Source: Clostridium sp.
Lineage (GTDB): Bacteria > Bacillota > Clostridia > Clostridiales > Clostridiaceae
Assembly: GCF_029267215.1 (NCBI RefSeq)
Contig: NZ_JARIDH010000042.1
Location: forward strand, 62,001-126,000
DNA length: 64,000 nt
Direction of reading: 5' to 3'
Below the pieces are notes generated by a model that did no database searches, had not been told where the DNA came from, and worked only from the letters and a program-made list of their open reading frames with translations. Of the stretch, positions 39,894-49,096 are shown piece by piece (the stretch's first letter is position 1; every line of letters starts with the position of its first letter). Made by a program: the position numbers and the translations under genes.

Positions 39894-40059
39894 AAAGGGT
39901 AAAGATATTCATTATCAAATTAAAGGTTTTCTATTGTGTTGAATAATTTTTCATGATATTATTAATTTGTGATTTTTTTCTTGAGTATCTTGATGAGGTG
40001 ATGTGCGTCTTGATGCTCTTTTTTATTAGAATTATAAATATTTATTAAAATAAAAAATA

Positions 40060-40082
40060 TGACTGAAAGAAAACCTCAGTCA
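40060..40082 (-). terminator. terminator of the 40108 gene
   Basis: TGACTGA/TCAGTCA stem (40060-40066 with 40076-40082) with a T-rich tract on the minus strand. Confidence 0.6.
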
Positions 40083-40107
40083 CATTTTTCATATATAATG
40101 TTAAAAT

Positions 40108-40689
40108 CTATCTATTATTTTTTATTATTTCTAGCACATATTTTTTAAAATCTTCAAAAGACATACTTTCTATAGAAGCTCCTTTATTTATTTTCTTTGT
40201 TGCAAAATCATATGAAGCTGATCCATAGTTAAATGCAGGACTTCCAACAACAAAGTTACTTCCTGGGGTTCTGTAAGTAACTTTACATTTTAACACCTCT
40301 TCACAGAAGTTTAATACATCTAGGTAATTTTCTAAATGCTTTTCATCTATCATTTTAACTATAAAAGAAAATAGTTGATATCCACCTAATAGCTGTTGCA
40401 TTTTTCCACCATGCATATTAAATACTTTATCTGTACTATAGAAATATTTCATATCTTTATATGTTAAAGTTTTAAACTCTGAATTCACCTCAAGTTCTTT
40501 AAGATTTAATCCTTTTAAGTCTTTTTCTATAAAATCCCATTCTATTGATTTTGGAATTGAGTTATTATTTACCGTTTGAGTAAATTTCTCTATTGCATTA
40601 TCCATATATTTATTAACTGTAACAACTTTATCATTCATATATACAGTATATTCACCATTTTCAAATACTAAACTAATTTTATTATCCAT
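40108..40689 (-). CDS. hypothetical protein
   Basis: 193 residues, ATG after GAGGTGC. No signal peptide or membrane helix. The N-terminal third is beta-rich (SLVFENGEYTVYMNDKVVTV); the centre contains GGKMQQLLGGYQLFSFIV and the end a Gly/Ser/Ala/Tyr-rich segment (VVGSPAFNYGSASYDF). No family recognised. It stands alone with its own terminator. Confidence 0.55.
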   Translation of the reverse strand: MDNKISLVFENGEYTVYMNDKVVTVNKYMDNAIEKFTQTVNNNSIPKSIEWDFIEKDLKGLNLKELEVNSEFKTLTYKDMKYFYSTDKVFNMHGGKMQQLLGGYQLFSFIVKMIDEKHLENYLDVLNFCEEVLKCKVTYRTPGSNFVVGSPAFNYGSASYDFATKKINKGASIESMSFEDFKKYVLEIIKNNR

Positions 40690-40818
40690 ATTAGCACCTC
40701 ATTCTTAATTAATAATAATTATTATAAAATAATTTAAAAATTATGTCTAGTTAAATTTTATTGTCTTAATAATAAGATTTTTTAATATTGAGAATAATAA
40801 AAAAGGAGGTGAAATTTT

Positions 40819-40965
40819 ATGTATGATTTAAAAGAATTAGAAAAACAAGAAACAAAACTAAAAAGTAACATAGAATTAAGTGATAGAGCATATTATGGAA
40901 ACCACTTAACAGACAACATATTTAGAACAAAAACATCTTATATATCAACAGATTACTTATTATAA
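40819..40965 (+). CDS. 48-residue small protein
   Basis: Short gene with an ideal ribosome binding site, AAAGGAGGTG, 8 nt before the ATG. It encodes MYDLKELEKQETKLKSNIEL, then SDRAYYGNHL...STDYLL. The first half is an amphipathic helix (heptad Leu), the second half is Thr/Tyr-rich. No Cys, no membrane helix. The strength of the ribosome binding site and the clean frame make it very likely real. The rest of the 41-41.1 kb gap is hairpin. Confidence 0.6.
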   Translation: MYDLKELEKQETKLKSNIELSDRAYYGNHLTDNIFRTKTSYISTDYLL

Positions 40966-41034
40966 ATGCACCAAAAAAATTCTCACAATCTAAATTAAAA
41001 CTAATTTGATTGGTTTTAAGAAAACAAATAACAA

Positions 41035-41095
41035 AAACTCTATAAATAACATAAAAACCAAATTCAAATTAAAAATTATATTATTTATAGAGTTT
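41035..41095. terminator. long-loop hairpin between small gene and acetyltransferase gene
   Basis: 15-bp perfect arms 41035-41049 and 41081-41095 with a 31-nt A-rich loop, between convergent genes. Confidence 0.5.
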
Positions 41096-41118
41096 CTTAT
41101 TTTAATATATTGCTATTT

Positions 41119-41913
41119 TCAACTTAGAAATTCATAAATATTTACTTTAGAAGATTCTTTAAAACCTATCTTCTCATAAAGATTAACAGCTTTTGTATTA
41201 TCTGATTTAACTTTTATATAAACCTCTTTTAACCCTAGTTTTTTAGCTTGGTTTAACATATATGTAATAAGTGCCTCACCAAACCCTTTTCCTCTAAACT
41301 CTTCCAATATTCCAAAATTGGCAACTGTATATTTTCCATTTAATAAAAGCACTTGCCCATATCCAATTTCTACCTTGTTATAAATTATAAAAAATGATAA
41401 ATCTTCTAAAAAAGCTTTTCTACTGCATTCATAAACTATATCCTTAGTTTTTAAAGGAATTCTATTCTCCTCATAAAAAACTTCATTTTGTATATGACAG
41501 CGCAATTTTTCATCTTGTCCCTTAATAAATTTTCTAATTTCTACTTTAGGATTATCTTCTTTATTAAACTCATCTAGTTTTAGAGTCATTATCAAATTAG
41601 AAGCCTTCTTTATAAAACCATACATATTCAAATCAAATCCCTCATTTTCTTCATCCTCATATATAAATCTGTCAATTTCAAAGTCTGATTTAACTTCATG
41701 TGTAATTTTAAACTCTCTTTTACTATTATTTATGCGAAAAAGATACTTAATATATGCTTCCCTATTAAAGGCATAATCAATTTCCCAAATCATTAAAGGT
41801 TTATTATTATAATTCACCTTAAAAAAATAATTTGTAGCAAGCCTCTTTATAGGAAACTTCATAAGTTTTGCATATTTAATAAAATCCCACAACCTTAATC
41901 TCACTATTTCCAT
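41119..41913 (-). CDS. GNAT-family N-acetyltransferase
   Basis: 264 residues. The C-terminal GNAT domain has motif A as EEFRGKGFGEALITYML and motif B as LYEKIGFKES, so acetyl-CoA binding is expected. The N-terminal half (to about 120) is a separate domain of unknown type. The ATG at 41913 follows AGAGGT by 7 nt; the frame open to 41961 has no site. Substrate unknown. Confidence 0.82.
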   Translation of the reverse strand: MEIVRLRLWDFIKYAKLMKFPIKRLATNYFFKVNYNNKPLMIWEIDYAFNREAYIKYLFRINNSKREFKITHEVKSDFEIDRFIYEDEENEGFDLNMYGFIKKASNLIMTLKLDEFNKEDNPKVEIRKFIKGQDEKLRCHIQNEVFYEENRIPLKTKDIVYECSRKAFLEDLSFFIIYNKVEIGYGQVLLLNGKYTVANFGILEEFRGKGFGEALITYMLNQAKKLGLKEVYIKVKSDNTKAVNLYEKIGFKESSKVNIYEFLS

Positions 41914-42017
41914 TTTTAATACCTCTAAAATTTTATAATAATAGTATAAAACAATTACCATGAAAATTCCAGTATAATGGAAATAATTAAAATTAAATTG
42001 TGGGATTTTGTTATAAA

Positions 42018-42866
42018 TTATAACTCTTTAATTTTTTCTATAACTTCATTGATTATCCAGTCTGGAGTAGAAGCACCAGCTGTAATACCAATATTTTTTA
42101 TATTTTCATCCTGTAGAAGTGTTTCATCTAATTCTTTAACATTTTCTATATGATAGCTTCTAGCACATTCTTTTTTGCATATTTCATATAATTTAGTTGT
42201 ATTAGAACTATTCTTTCCACCTATAACAAAGACTATATCTGATTCCTTTGAAAGTTCTTGTACGCTCTTTTGTCTAACATCAGTTGCTGAGCAAATAGTA
42301 TTAAAAGCTACAATTTCTTTACTTTCATTTACTATTTCATTTAAAACTTTATTCCAAGTTGATTTTTTTTCAGTTGTTTGAGAAACAACACAAACTTTCA
42401 TAGGTATATTTTTAAGTTCTTCTTTTCCATTTGTTATTATGGCAGAATCATTACACCATCCATTTATTCCTATAACTTCTGGATGGTTTTCATCTCCTAC
42501 TATTATTATTTTATATCCTTGTTCATAGCATTTTTTTACCTTCTGTTGGATATTAGTAACATATGGACAAGTTGCATTCTTAACTATTAATCCTTTACCC
42601 TCTAAATCTTTTATGACACTTTCTTTAACACCATGAGATCTTATTAAAACAACATCTCCTTGGCTTAAATTATTAGCTCCTAAAAGGTCTATAGCATATA
42701 TATTATTATCCTCTAAATAGTTAACAACATCATTATTATGTATAAGAGGTCCTAAGGTATATATTTTTTTATCAAATTCTTTTTGATATTTTAAAGCTTC
42801 ATCAACAGCTCTTTTTACTCCAAAGCAAAACCCTGCATTTTTTGCTAAAGTTATCTTTCTTTCCAT
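42018..42866 (-). CDS. ispH: 4-hydroxy-3-methylbut-2-enyl diphosphate reductase
   Basis: Last step of the MEP isoprenoid pathway, a [4Fe-4S] enzyme, 282 residues. The three conserved cysteines lie in NAGFCFGVKRA (C14), KNATCPYVTN and NTICSATDVRQ; the GASTPDWI motif is near the C-terminus. In some clostridia IspH is fused to ribosomal protein S1 domains; here it is not. It starts 2 bp after the cmk stop. Confidence 0.96.
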   Translation of the reverse strand: MERKITLAKNAGFCFGVKRAVDEALKYQKEFDKKIYTLGPLIHNNDVVNYLEDNNIYAIDLLGANNLSQGDVVLIRSHGVKESVIKDLEGKGLIVKNATCPYVTNIQQKVKKCYEQGYKIIIVGDENHPEVIGINGWCNDSAIITNGKEELKNIPMKVCVVSQTTEKKSTWNKVLNEIVNESKEIVAFNTICSATDVRQKSVQELSKESDIVFVIGGKNSSNTTKLYEICKKECARSYHIENVKELDETLLQDENIKNIGITAGASTPDWIINEVIEKIKEL

Positions 42867-42868
42867 AA

Positions 42869-43522
42869 TTATTTCTCCATGTAACTAGATATCTTTTCAA
42901 CTACTCCCATAATATCTATTCCAGTAGTATCTATTTCAATAGCATCCTCGGCTTTTCTTAAAGGATCTACTTCTCTATTAGAATCTAGATAATCTCTTTT
43001 TATTATATCTTGTAATATTTCGTCGTAATTAACCTCTAAGCCATTTTCTTTAAGTTCTTTAAATCTTCTATCTGCTCTCTCTTCTGCACTGGCTGTTAAG
43101 AAAAACTTATAGTTAGCATCCTTTAATACAACTGTTCCAATATCTCTTCCATCCATTATAACGCTATATTTTGAAGCCATTTTTCTCATAAGTTCTACTA
43201 ATTTTTCTCTAACTTCTCTAATTGAAGCAAAAGCAGAAACATTTTTACTTATATTAGGCATAGTGATTTGTGAATTTATATTTTCTCCATTTAATATAAG
43301 TTCATCATTTTCAAAATGCATTTCCATTCCATTTATCATTTCTAATAATTTATCAACTTCTTCAGCTGAAATATTATTTTCTAAAGCTTTTAAAGTAACA
43401 GCTCTATACATAGATCCTGTGTTTATATACATTAAATCGAATTTTTTTCCTATAATCTTAGCGATTGTACTTTTTCCAGCTCCTGCTGGTCCATCAATAG
43501 CAACAGTTATTAATTTGTTCAT
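42869..43522 (-). CDS. cmk: cytidylate kinase
   Basis: Phosphorylates CMP/dCMP with ATP. 217 residues, P-loop DGPAGAGKST at 10-19, NTGSMYRA, DGRDIGTVVL, and the arginine-rich RADRRFKEL lid. The open frame starts at a GTG (43543) overlapping the AAAGGAA site; ATG 43522 is used. The order flavoprotein-cmk-ispH is one transcript. Confidence 0.95.
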   Translation of the reverse strand: MNKLITVAIDGPAGAGKSTIAKIIGKKFDLMYINTGSMYRAVTLKALENNISAEEVDKLLEMINGMEMHFENDELILNGENINSQITMPNISKNVSAFASIREVREKLVELMRKMASKYSVIMDGRDIGTVVLKDANYKFFLTASAEERADRRFKELKENGLEVNYDEILQDIIKRDYLDSNREVDPLRKAEDAIEIDTTGIDIMGVVEKISSYMEK

Positions 43523-43571
43523 ATTCTTTAATTCCTTTCTCACAAAACATCAATTTTTATTTACCCTATAT

Positions 43572-44792
43572 TTAAATAGACTTTCCTGCTAAATATCCAG
43601 TTGATAATGCAATTTGAACGTTATAACCTCCTGTAAAGGCATCAACATCTATAACCTCACCTGCAAAATAAAGATTATCTATAATTTTAGATTTCATAGT
43701 TGAAGGGTCTATTTCCTTAGTTGAGACACCACCTGCTGTAACTATAGCTTCTTTAATATCTCTTAGCCCTTTAACTTTAAATGTTAAATTCTTTAAAAGT
43801 TGTAAAAGAGTTTTTCTTTCTTCCTTAGTTATTGAGTTAACTTTTTTATTTTCATCTATTCCTGAAAGTTCTATTATAATTGGAATAATCTTTTTAGGAA
43901 GTAACTCATCTAAAGAGTTTTTAAAATCTTTATTTTGATATTTTTTAAAATCTTTTTGAAGTCTTAAATCTAATTGTTTATCATCTAAAGCAGGCTTTAA
44001 ATCAAGTGAAACTTCAAACTTTTCCCCGTCTTTTATGAATCTACTTCCACTTAAAACAAGTGGACCTGAAATTCCAAAGTGAGTAAATAACATTTCTCCT
44101 TGATTTGTATAAACAATCTTTTTACTTTTCTTATTTTTTATTTTTAGTTCTATATTTCTAAGAGAAAGTCCTTGAAGTTCACGAACCCAATCCTCTTCTA
44201 TTTCTATAGGAACTAAGGATGGTTTTGGGTCTATTATTGTATGTCCCATCTTTTTAGCTAAATCAAATCCAATTCCAGTTGAACCAGTCAATGGGTATGA
44301 TTTTCCTCCAGTTGTTATTATGAAACAATCTCCCTTTATTTTAGTTCCATTTTCTAATACAACTGCCTCTATTTTATTGTTACTAAATATAACATCAATT
44401 ACTTTACTATGTAATCTAATATTTACACAAGCTTCATCTAAAGCTCTTTTTAAACCACTTATTATATCTGAAGATTTATCTGAATTTGGGAAAACTCTAG
44501 ATCCTCTCTCTACTTTTAACTTAACTCCTGCATTTTCAAAGAAATTCATTACATCAATGTTTGTATATGTATATAATGCACTATATAAGAAATAAGGATT
44601 TCCTGGTATAAAATCAAAAAATTCGCCTATATCTTTTGCATTAGTTACATTACATCTTCCTTTACCTGTAATAAATAACTTCTTTCCTAATCTTTCATTA
44701 CCTTCTAAAAGAGTAACTTCATGATTAGAAGCTGCAGATATTGCTGCCATCATTCCTGCTGGGCCAGCACCTATAACTATTACTTTAGCCAA
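43572..44792 (-). CDS. HI0933-family FAD-dependent oxidoreductase (BaiN/YhiN-like)
   Basis: 406 residues. The N-terminal FAD-binding GAGPAGMMAAISAA, the LFITGKGRCNVTNA motif typical of the HI0933 family, and C-terminal AGEVIDVDAFTGGYNVQIALSTG that closes the FAD site. Substrate is not established for most members; some act as bile-acid reductases (BaiN). First gene of the set with cmk and ispH. Confidence 0.85.
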   Translation of the reverse strand: MAKVIVIGAGPAGMMAAISAASNHEVTLLEGNERLGKKLFITGKGRCNVTNAKDIGEFFDFIPGNPYFLYSALYTYTNIDVMNFFENAGVKLKVERGSRVFPNSDKSSDIISGLKRALDEACVNIRLHSKVIDVIFSNNKIEAVVLENGTKIKGDCFIITTGGKSYPLTGSTGIGFDLAKKMGHTIIDPKPSLVPIEIEEDWVRELQGLSLRNIELKIKNKKSKKIVYTNQGEMLFTHFGISGPLVLSGSRFIKDGEKFEVSLDLKPALDDKQLDLRLQKDFKKYQNKDFKNSLDELLPKKIIPIIIELSGIDENKKVNSITKEERKTLLQLLKNLTFKVKGLRDIKEAIVTAGGVSTKEIDPSTMKSKIIDNLYFAGEVIDVDAFTGGYNVQIALSTGYLAGKSI

Positions 44793-44862
44793 AAAAAATC
44801 AGCTCCTTAATTTAATTGAATCAAACTAATAATAAACTTTCTTAAATCTATTGTCAAATATA

Positions 44863-44915
44863 ATTAAAACTTACAGATAAATAGCTTTTAGTAGATTTTA
44901 TCTGTAAGTTTTAAT
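44863..44915 (-). terminator. terminator of the RpiR-type regulator gene
   Basis: Perfect 19-bp arms (44863-44881 with 44897-44915) and a 15-nt loop. Confidence 0.75.
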
Positions 44916-44935
44916 ATTTATTATATAAATCAGTA

Positions 44936-45811
44936 TTATTCTATATTGTTTTTATTGTATGAATATACGTTATAATCTTTCCAAATTTTTTCTAATTCAT
45001 TAAATGTTGAAGTAATCTTCTCTTTTTCTCTTATTCCAACAGCAATGATTAAAGCATTTATAACACTAAGTGGTGCAACTAATGAGTCAACAAAGGATGC
45101 CATATTACTTTGTGCTATAAGTGTGTGATCTGATTTAGATGCTAAAGGGGAGATTAAACTATCTGTAATAGAAACAATCTTAGCGTTTCTACTTTTAGCA
45201 AATTCTAAGGCATCTATTGTTTTTAAGGCATATCTTGGGAACCCTATACCTATAACTAAATCTCCTTCTCCTAAGTTAAGCATTTGTTCGAATGTGTCAC
45301 TTATACCATTTGATATTACTCTTACATTATCTAGTATTAGATTTAAATAAAAACCTAAAAACTCGGCAAGGGCTGTTGAACTTCTAAGACCTATTATATA
45401 TATTCTATTAGCTTTAAATATTTCATTTACAACTTCATCAAAAGTTTTATGGTTTATTTTTTCTAATGTAGCTCTTATATTTTCTATATCAGCCTTCAAA
45501 ACTCCTTTTAATGCATTGTCTTCACTTATAAAATCATTTGATAGTTCTAATCTCTGAACTGAAGTTAATTTGTTTTTTATTAACTCTTGTAATGCTTTTT
45601 GTAATTTAGGATATCCTGAAAATCCTAATTCAGTTGCAAATCTAACAACAGTTGATTCACTAACTCCTACATTATTACCAAGCTTAGCAGCAGTCATAAA
45701 AGCTGCTTTATCGTAGTTTTTTAATATATATTCAGCTATAAGCTTTTGTCCTTTACTAAGTTTTGGAAACTTAACTTGAATTAATCTCATTAAATCTTGA
45801 TTTCCATCCAT
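44936..45811 (-). CDS. RpiR/MurR-family transcriptional regulator
   Basis: 291 residues. N-terminal HTH_6 domain (about 1-77, KLSKGQKLIAEYILKNYDKAAF, VGVSESTVVRFATELGFSGY) and a SIS sugar-phosphate-binding domain (about 125-255, IYIIGLRSSTALAEFL). It controls sugar or amino-sugar phosphate metabolism in known cases; no target gene is adjacent, so the effector is unknown. Confidence 0.88.
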   Translation of the reverse strand: MDGNQDLMRLIQVKFPKLSKGQKLIAEYILKNYDKAAFMTAAKLGNNVGVSESTVVRFATELGFSGYPKLQKALQELIKNKLTSVQRLELSNDFISEDNALKGVLKADIENIRATLEKINHKTFDEVVNEIFKANRIYIIGLRSSTALAEFLGFYLNLILDNVRVISNGISDTFEQMLNLGEGDLVIGIGFPRYALKTIDALEFAKSRNAKIVSITDSLISPLASKSDHTLIAQSNMASFVDSLVAPLSVINALIIAVGIREKEKITSTFNELEKIWKDYNVYSYNKNNIE

Positions 45812-45948
45812 ATTTTTTAATCCTCTCTCATCTTATTTAAACTTGTTTTAATTCCCTATATTACTTTTAAAAACTTAATTTACTTTCAAAAGTTAGATTT
45901 TTAAAGTTAGAAGTTTTTTCCTATATATTATATATAAATTTTAATTGC

Positions 45949-46497
45949 TTATTTAAACTTTTTTTCAATTACAACTAAGGAAGGAGCATTCTTAGCTCTA
46001 TTTATAAACTCAGTATGAAGTACACCGTATTTGTTTTTAGGAAGAGATTCAACTAGGTTAAGAACTTCATTCTTTTCCCTTTTTCCTTCTTCATGTCCAC
46101 TATAAAGAGCTATTATCATTATTCCATTAGCATCTAATAAATCTAACCCTAGATTTATGCTTTTTAATGTACTTTCAGCCACTGTAGTAATATGTTTATT
46201 ATTGCCTGGAAGATATCCTAAGTTATATACTATACATTGAACATCTTCTTTAATATATGTAGTGAAATTTTCATGAGAATCTAATATAACATTAACATTT
46301 CGTTTGTTTTTTTCATTATATGAATTTACAGCCTCTTTTTGTATATCAAAAGCATAAACTTTTTCAAATAAATCACTTAAAAAATCACAATCATGCCCGT
46401 TTCCTAAAGTTGCATCAATTGCAACCTTCTTTTCTTCTATAAATGTAGTAATTATATTATGATAAATATTACTTACATCTGTTACATATTTAAACAT
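45949..46497 (-). CDS. class I SAM methyltransferase, MnmM/YtqB-like
   Basis: 182 residues with VAIDATLGNGHDCDFLSDLF (SAM-binding motif I), LDSHENF and YNLGYLPGNN (a catalytic-loop NLGYLPG as in YtqB). Gram-positive YtqB homologues (MnmM) methylate the nm5 group at tRNA U34. Start 46497 is 5 bp after the pseudouridine synthase stop, suggesting coupling of two RNA-modification genes. Confidence 0.82.
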   Translation of the reverse strand: MFKYVTDVSNIYHNIITTFIEEKKVAIDATLGNGHDCDFLSDLFEKVYAFDIQKEAVNSYNEKNKRNVNVILDSHENFTTYIKEDVQCIVYNLGYLPGNNKHITTVAESTLKSINLGLDLLDANGIMIIALYSGHEEGKREKNEVLNLVESLPKNKYGVLHTEFINRAKNAPSLVVIEKKFK

Positions 46498-46502
46498 ATA
46501 TA

Positions 46503-47213
46503 TTATAGAGATTTTATATATTTAACTTCTTCAGGGGTTAAATATCTCCATTCTCCTTTCTTAAGATTCTTAAGATTTAATTTTCCTATACGCTCTCTTT
46601 TAAGAGAAACAACCTCATGATTGAAAGCTGCACACATTCTTCTTATCTGTCTATTCTTTCCTTCATGGATTATTATTTTAACTTTTGAACTATTAGTATA
46701 TTTATCTAAAATTTCAATTTCACAATCTGCTGTCTTATAATCTCCTATATCAACACCTGATCTGAACTTTTTCATCTCATCTTCTGTGAATACACCTTTT
46801 ACTAAAGCTATGTATTCCTTGTTCAAATTAACTCTCGGGTGTATTATTTTATTATAAACATCACCATCATTAGTTAATAAAAGAAGTCCTGAACTATCAT
46901 AATCAAGTCTTCCTATTGGGTATATTCTTTCATTAACCTTAACTATATCTAAAATAGTCTTTCTATTTTTCTCATCTTTGTTTGTTGTTACATATCCCTC
47001 TGGTTTATTAAGCATTATGTAAACTTTATTTTCTTCTGGCTTTATAACTTTATTATTAAAAGTTACAACATCTATTTCTGGATCAACCTTAGTGCCAAGT
47101 GAATCAATAACTTCATCATTAACTTTTACTTTTCCACTTAAAATTATCTCTTCACATTTTCTTCTTGATGCAACGCCACATCTAGCCATATATTTTTGCA
47201 ATCTTTCTTCCAT
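46503..47213 (-). CDS. 23S rRNA pseudouridine synthase, RluB/RsuA family
   Basis: 236 residues. An S4 RNA-binding domain (about 1-60, RLQKYMARCGVASRRKCEEI) is followed by the catalytic domain with the RsuA-family GRLDYDSSGLLLLTNDG (catalytic Asp) and EGKNRQIRRMCAAF. RluB is the likely ortholog. The ATG at 47213 follows GGAGTG; the GTG at 47222 overlaps it. Confidence 0.9.
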   Translation of the reverse strand: MEERLQKYMARCGVASRRKCEEIILSGKVKVNDEVIDSLGTKVDPEIDVVTFNNKVIKPEENKVYIMLNKPEGYVTTNKDEKNRKTILDIVKVNERIYPIGRLDYDSSGLLLLTNDGDVYNKIIHPRVNLNKEYIALVKGVFTEDEMKKFRSGVDIGDYKTADCEIEILDKYTNSSKVKIIIHEGKNRQIRRMCAAFNHEVVSLKRERIGKLNLKNLKKGEWRYLTPEEVKYIKSL

Positions 47214-47428
47214 TTTACACACTCCAGATCTTAATTTATACTATAATTTTAAAGAAATATGCTTTAAAATGCAATATTTATTTAAAGTTATTGCATTTTT
47301 TCTCTTAAAAAGCGAAATATATATCTATATATTAACAAATTTGAGAGGAAATAATTCATATTATACAAGAATTATGTCCATTGAATAATTCCTACTATTT
47401 TGCTATACTTTTAAAAAGAGGTGATATT

Positions 47429-48247
47429 ATGGAAAAACTTTTATTTGGAATTTCAGGCCTTCCAATAGGTGAAGAAGGTCAAAAATTCAATTATGCCACT
47501 GGAATAAATTATTTGAAAAATATAGGATTAGATGCAATGGAATTACCATTTGTTAGATCTGTAAATATTACAGCTAAAAATAGAGATAAGATAATAGAAT
47601 CTAAAGAAAAAAATGATTTTTATCTTTCAGCACATGGTTCTTATTTTATAAATTTAAACGCAGTAGAAGAGGAAAAAAAAGAAAAATCTCTTGAGAGAAT
47701 ATTAAAAGGAGCTGAAGCTTTAAAAAGTGTTGGGGGAAGAAGTTTAATATTCCATCCAGGTTTCTATTTAAAATCTTCAAAAGAAGAGGCTTTAAAAGAA
47801 ATAAAGAAAAATCTAAAAAAATTACCTTATGAGGGTGTTGATTATAGATTAGAAACAACAGGAAAAGGAACACAATTTGGTAATATACAAGAACTAGTTG
47901 AAATATGTAAAGAAGTTCCTTCTTGCAAACTATGTATAGATTTCTCTCACATACATGCAAGAGGAATAGGAGCCTTAAAAGATTATAAAGATTTTGCAGA
48001 AATTTTAGAATATATAAAAGATAACTTAGGAATGGAAGCTTTAGAAGATTTACATATTCATATGTCTGGAATTCATTACACAGATAAAGGAGAAAGAAAT
48101 CATCTTCCCTTTTTAGAAAGTGATTTTAATTATGTAGAATGTTTAAGAGCTCTTAAAGATTATAAAGTAAAAGGCTGCATAATATGCGAAAGTCCACTTT
48201 TAGAAAAGGATGCTCTATTATTAAAAGAAACTTATGAAAAATTATAA
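47429..48247 (+). CDS. TIM-barrel protein, endonuclease IV/xylose-isomerase-like
   Basis: 272 residues. AP-endonuclease-2 (xylose isomerase-like TIM barrel) features: DAMELPFV, LSAHGSYFINL, RSLIFHPGF, LETTGKG, CIDFSHIHARG, LHIHMSGIHY and IICESPLLEKDA give the metal-binding His/Glu/Asp pattern of endonuclease IV. It may therefore cut at abasic sites, though divergent members exist. The ATG at 47429 follows AAGAGGTGAT; earlier frame not used. Confidence 0.78.
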   Translation: MEKLLFGISGLPIGEEGQKFNYATGINYLKNIGLDAMELPFVRSVNITAKNRDKIIESKEKNDFYLSAHGSYFINLNAVEEEKKEKSLERILKGAEALKSVGGRSLIFHPGFYLKSSKEEALKEIKKNLKKLPYEGVDYRLETTGKGTQFGNIQELVEICKEVPSCKLCIDFSHIHARGIGALKDYKDFAEILEYIKDNLGMEALEDLHIHMSGIHYTDKGERNHLPFLESDFNYVECLRALKDYKVKGCIICESPLLEKDALLLKETYEKL

Positions 48248-48270
48248 GATAGGATAAATATCCTATCTTA
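48245..48270 (+). terminator. terminator of the TIM-barrel gene
   Basis: 10-bp perfect stem 48245-48254 with 48261-48270. Confidence 0.65.
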
Positions 48271-48309
48271 TATAAATAACTTTAAGCTATTAGTATATGA
48301 TGAATGTTA

Positions 48310-48522
48310 TTAGCAGCAATATCCTCCATTTCCGAATCCACCACATCCTAATAAATATAACCATATTAGAGGGAAACCACAATTTCCAAATCCACCGCAG
48401 TTTCCAAAGCCGCCATAATTACCGTATCCACCACAGTTACCATACCCACAACAATTATTTCTGCATCCACATCCACAATTTCTTCTGCAACAATTACATC
48501 CACAACAACATTTTCTTGACAT
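48310..48522 (-). CDS. Cys/Gly-rich 70-residue protein
   Basis: 17 Cys and 21 Gly among 70 residues, in CCCGCNCC, NCGCGC and repeated (N)CGG(F/Y)G units; a hydrophobic stretch FPLIWLYLLG interrupts the pattern near residue 50. RBS TGAGGTGA. The look is that of a small spore-coat or spore-associated protein (YjcZ-like hydrophobic part) or of a heavily modified peptide precursor; I cannot decide. It is divergent from a PadR regulator 125 bp away. Confidence 0.65.
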   Translation of the reverse strand: MSRKCCCGCNCCRRNCGCGCRNNCCGYGNCGGYGNYGGFGNCGGFGNCGFPLIWLYLLGCGGFGNGGYCC

Positions 48523-48647
48523 AATAGTTCACCTCATTTCTTTTGTATAGTACAGTATATTCAATAAATCACAATTTGTTAATTACTTTAAGTAAGATTT
48601 TAGGTTATACTTATAATATAAAAAGTAAAATTGGAGGTGAGGTACTT

Positions 48648-49037
48648 TTGAATAAAAGAACTAGAATGGTTGCCCCAAGGAATATTATAAATGCTAAGCA
48701 GCTATATTCTTTCTATGTATTAAAAGAACTTTCAAAAGGACATGAAATTTTCGGAAATAAGGTTTTAGAAGCTTTTAGAGATGAGTTTTCTAGCGCACCA
48801 CTTCCATTTCCAGTATCATCTAGCACAATTTACGATACCTTATATGATTTAGAGCAAAAAGGATTAGTAACAAGCTACTGGATTGGTGATGATTTCATAA
48901 ATAAAAGAACAAAAAAAATGTATAAAATAACTGATGAAGGAAAAGAATATTATAAACTTCATGTAGCAGATTATGTTGATGCTTTAAAGAAAAATAAATC
49001 TATAATAGATATTCTAATTAAAATGCTAACAAACTAA
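48648..49037 (+). CDS. PadR-family transcriptional regulator
   Basis: 129 residues from a TTG start, 8 nt after GGAGGTG; the frame open to 48543 lacks a site. Winged HTH of PadR type: LYSFYVLKELSKGHEIFGNKV, VSSSTIYDTLYDLEQKGLVTSYW and KMYKITDEGKEYY, followed by a short C-terminal helix. A -10 TATAAT lies at 48612-48617. It may control itself and the divergent Cys/Gly-rich gene. Confidence 0.85.
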   Translation: MNKRTRMVAPRNIINAKQLYSFYVLKELSKGHEIFGNKVLEAFRDEFSSAPLPFPVSSSTIYDTLYDLEQKGLVTSYWIGDDFINKRTKKMYKITDEGKEYYKLHVADYVDALKKNKSIIDILIKMLTN

Positions 49038-49044
49038 ATATATA

Positions 49045-49077
49045 AAAAGCTAAGTAAATTAAATTTACTTAGCTTTT
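49045..49077. terminator. bidirectional terminator between padR and accA
   Basis: 16-bp perfect palindrome arms 49045-49060 and 49062-49077; ends the fatty-acid operon on the minus strand and the PadR gene on the plus strand. Confidence 0.8.
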
Positions 49078-49096
49078 CTATCTATATATACAATTA

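Noticed and set aside
48310-48522. Possible tandem-repeat or CRISPR-like array because of short recurring units
   Set aside because: Units are 9-15 bp coding repeats (NCGGFG type) in frame, without spacers of constant length.
48297-48524. Plus-strand frame of 75 codons opposite the Cys/Gly-rich gene, His/Asn-rich
   Set aside because: It is the antisense reading of the repetitive minus-strand gene, with no ribosome binding site; the minus-strand frame has a good one.
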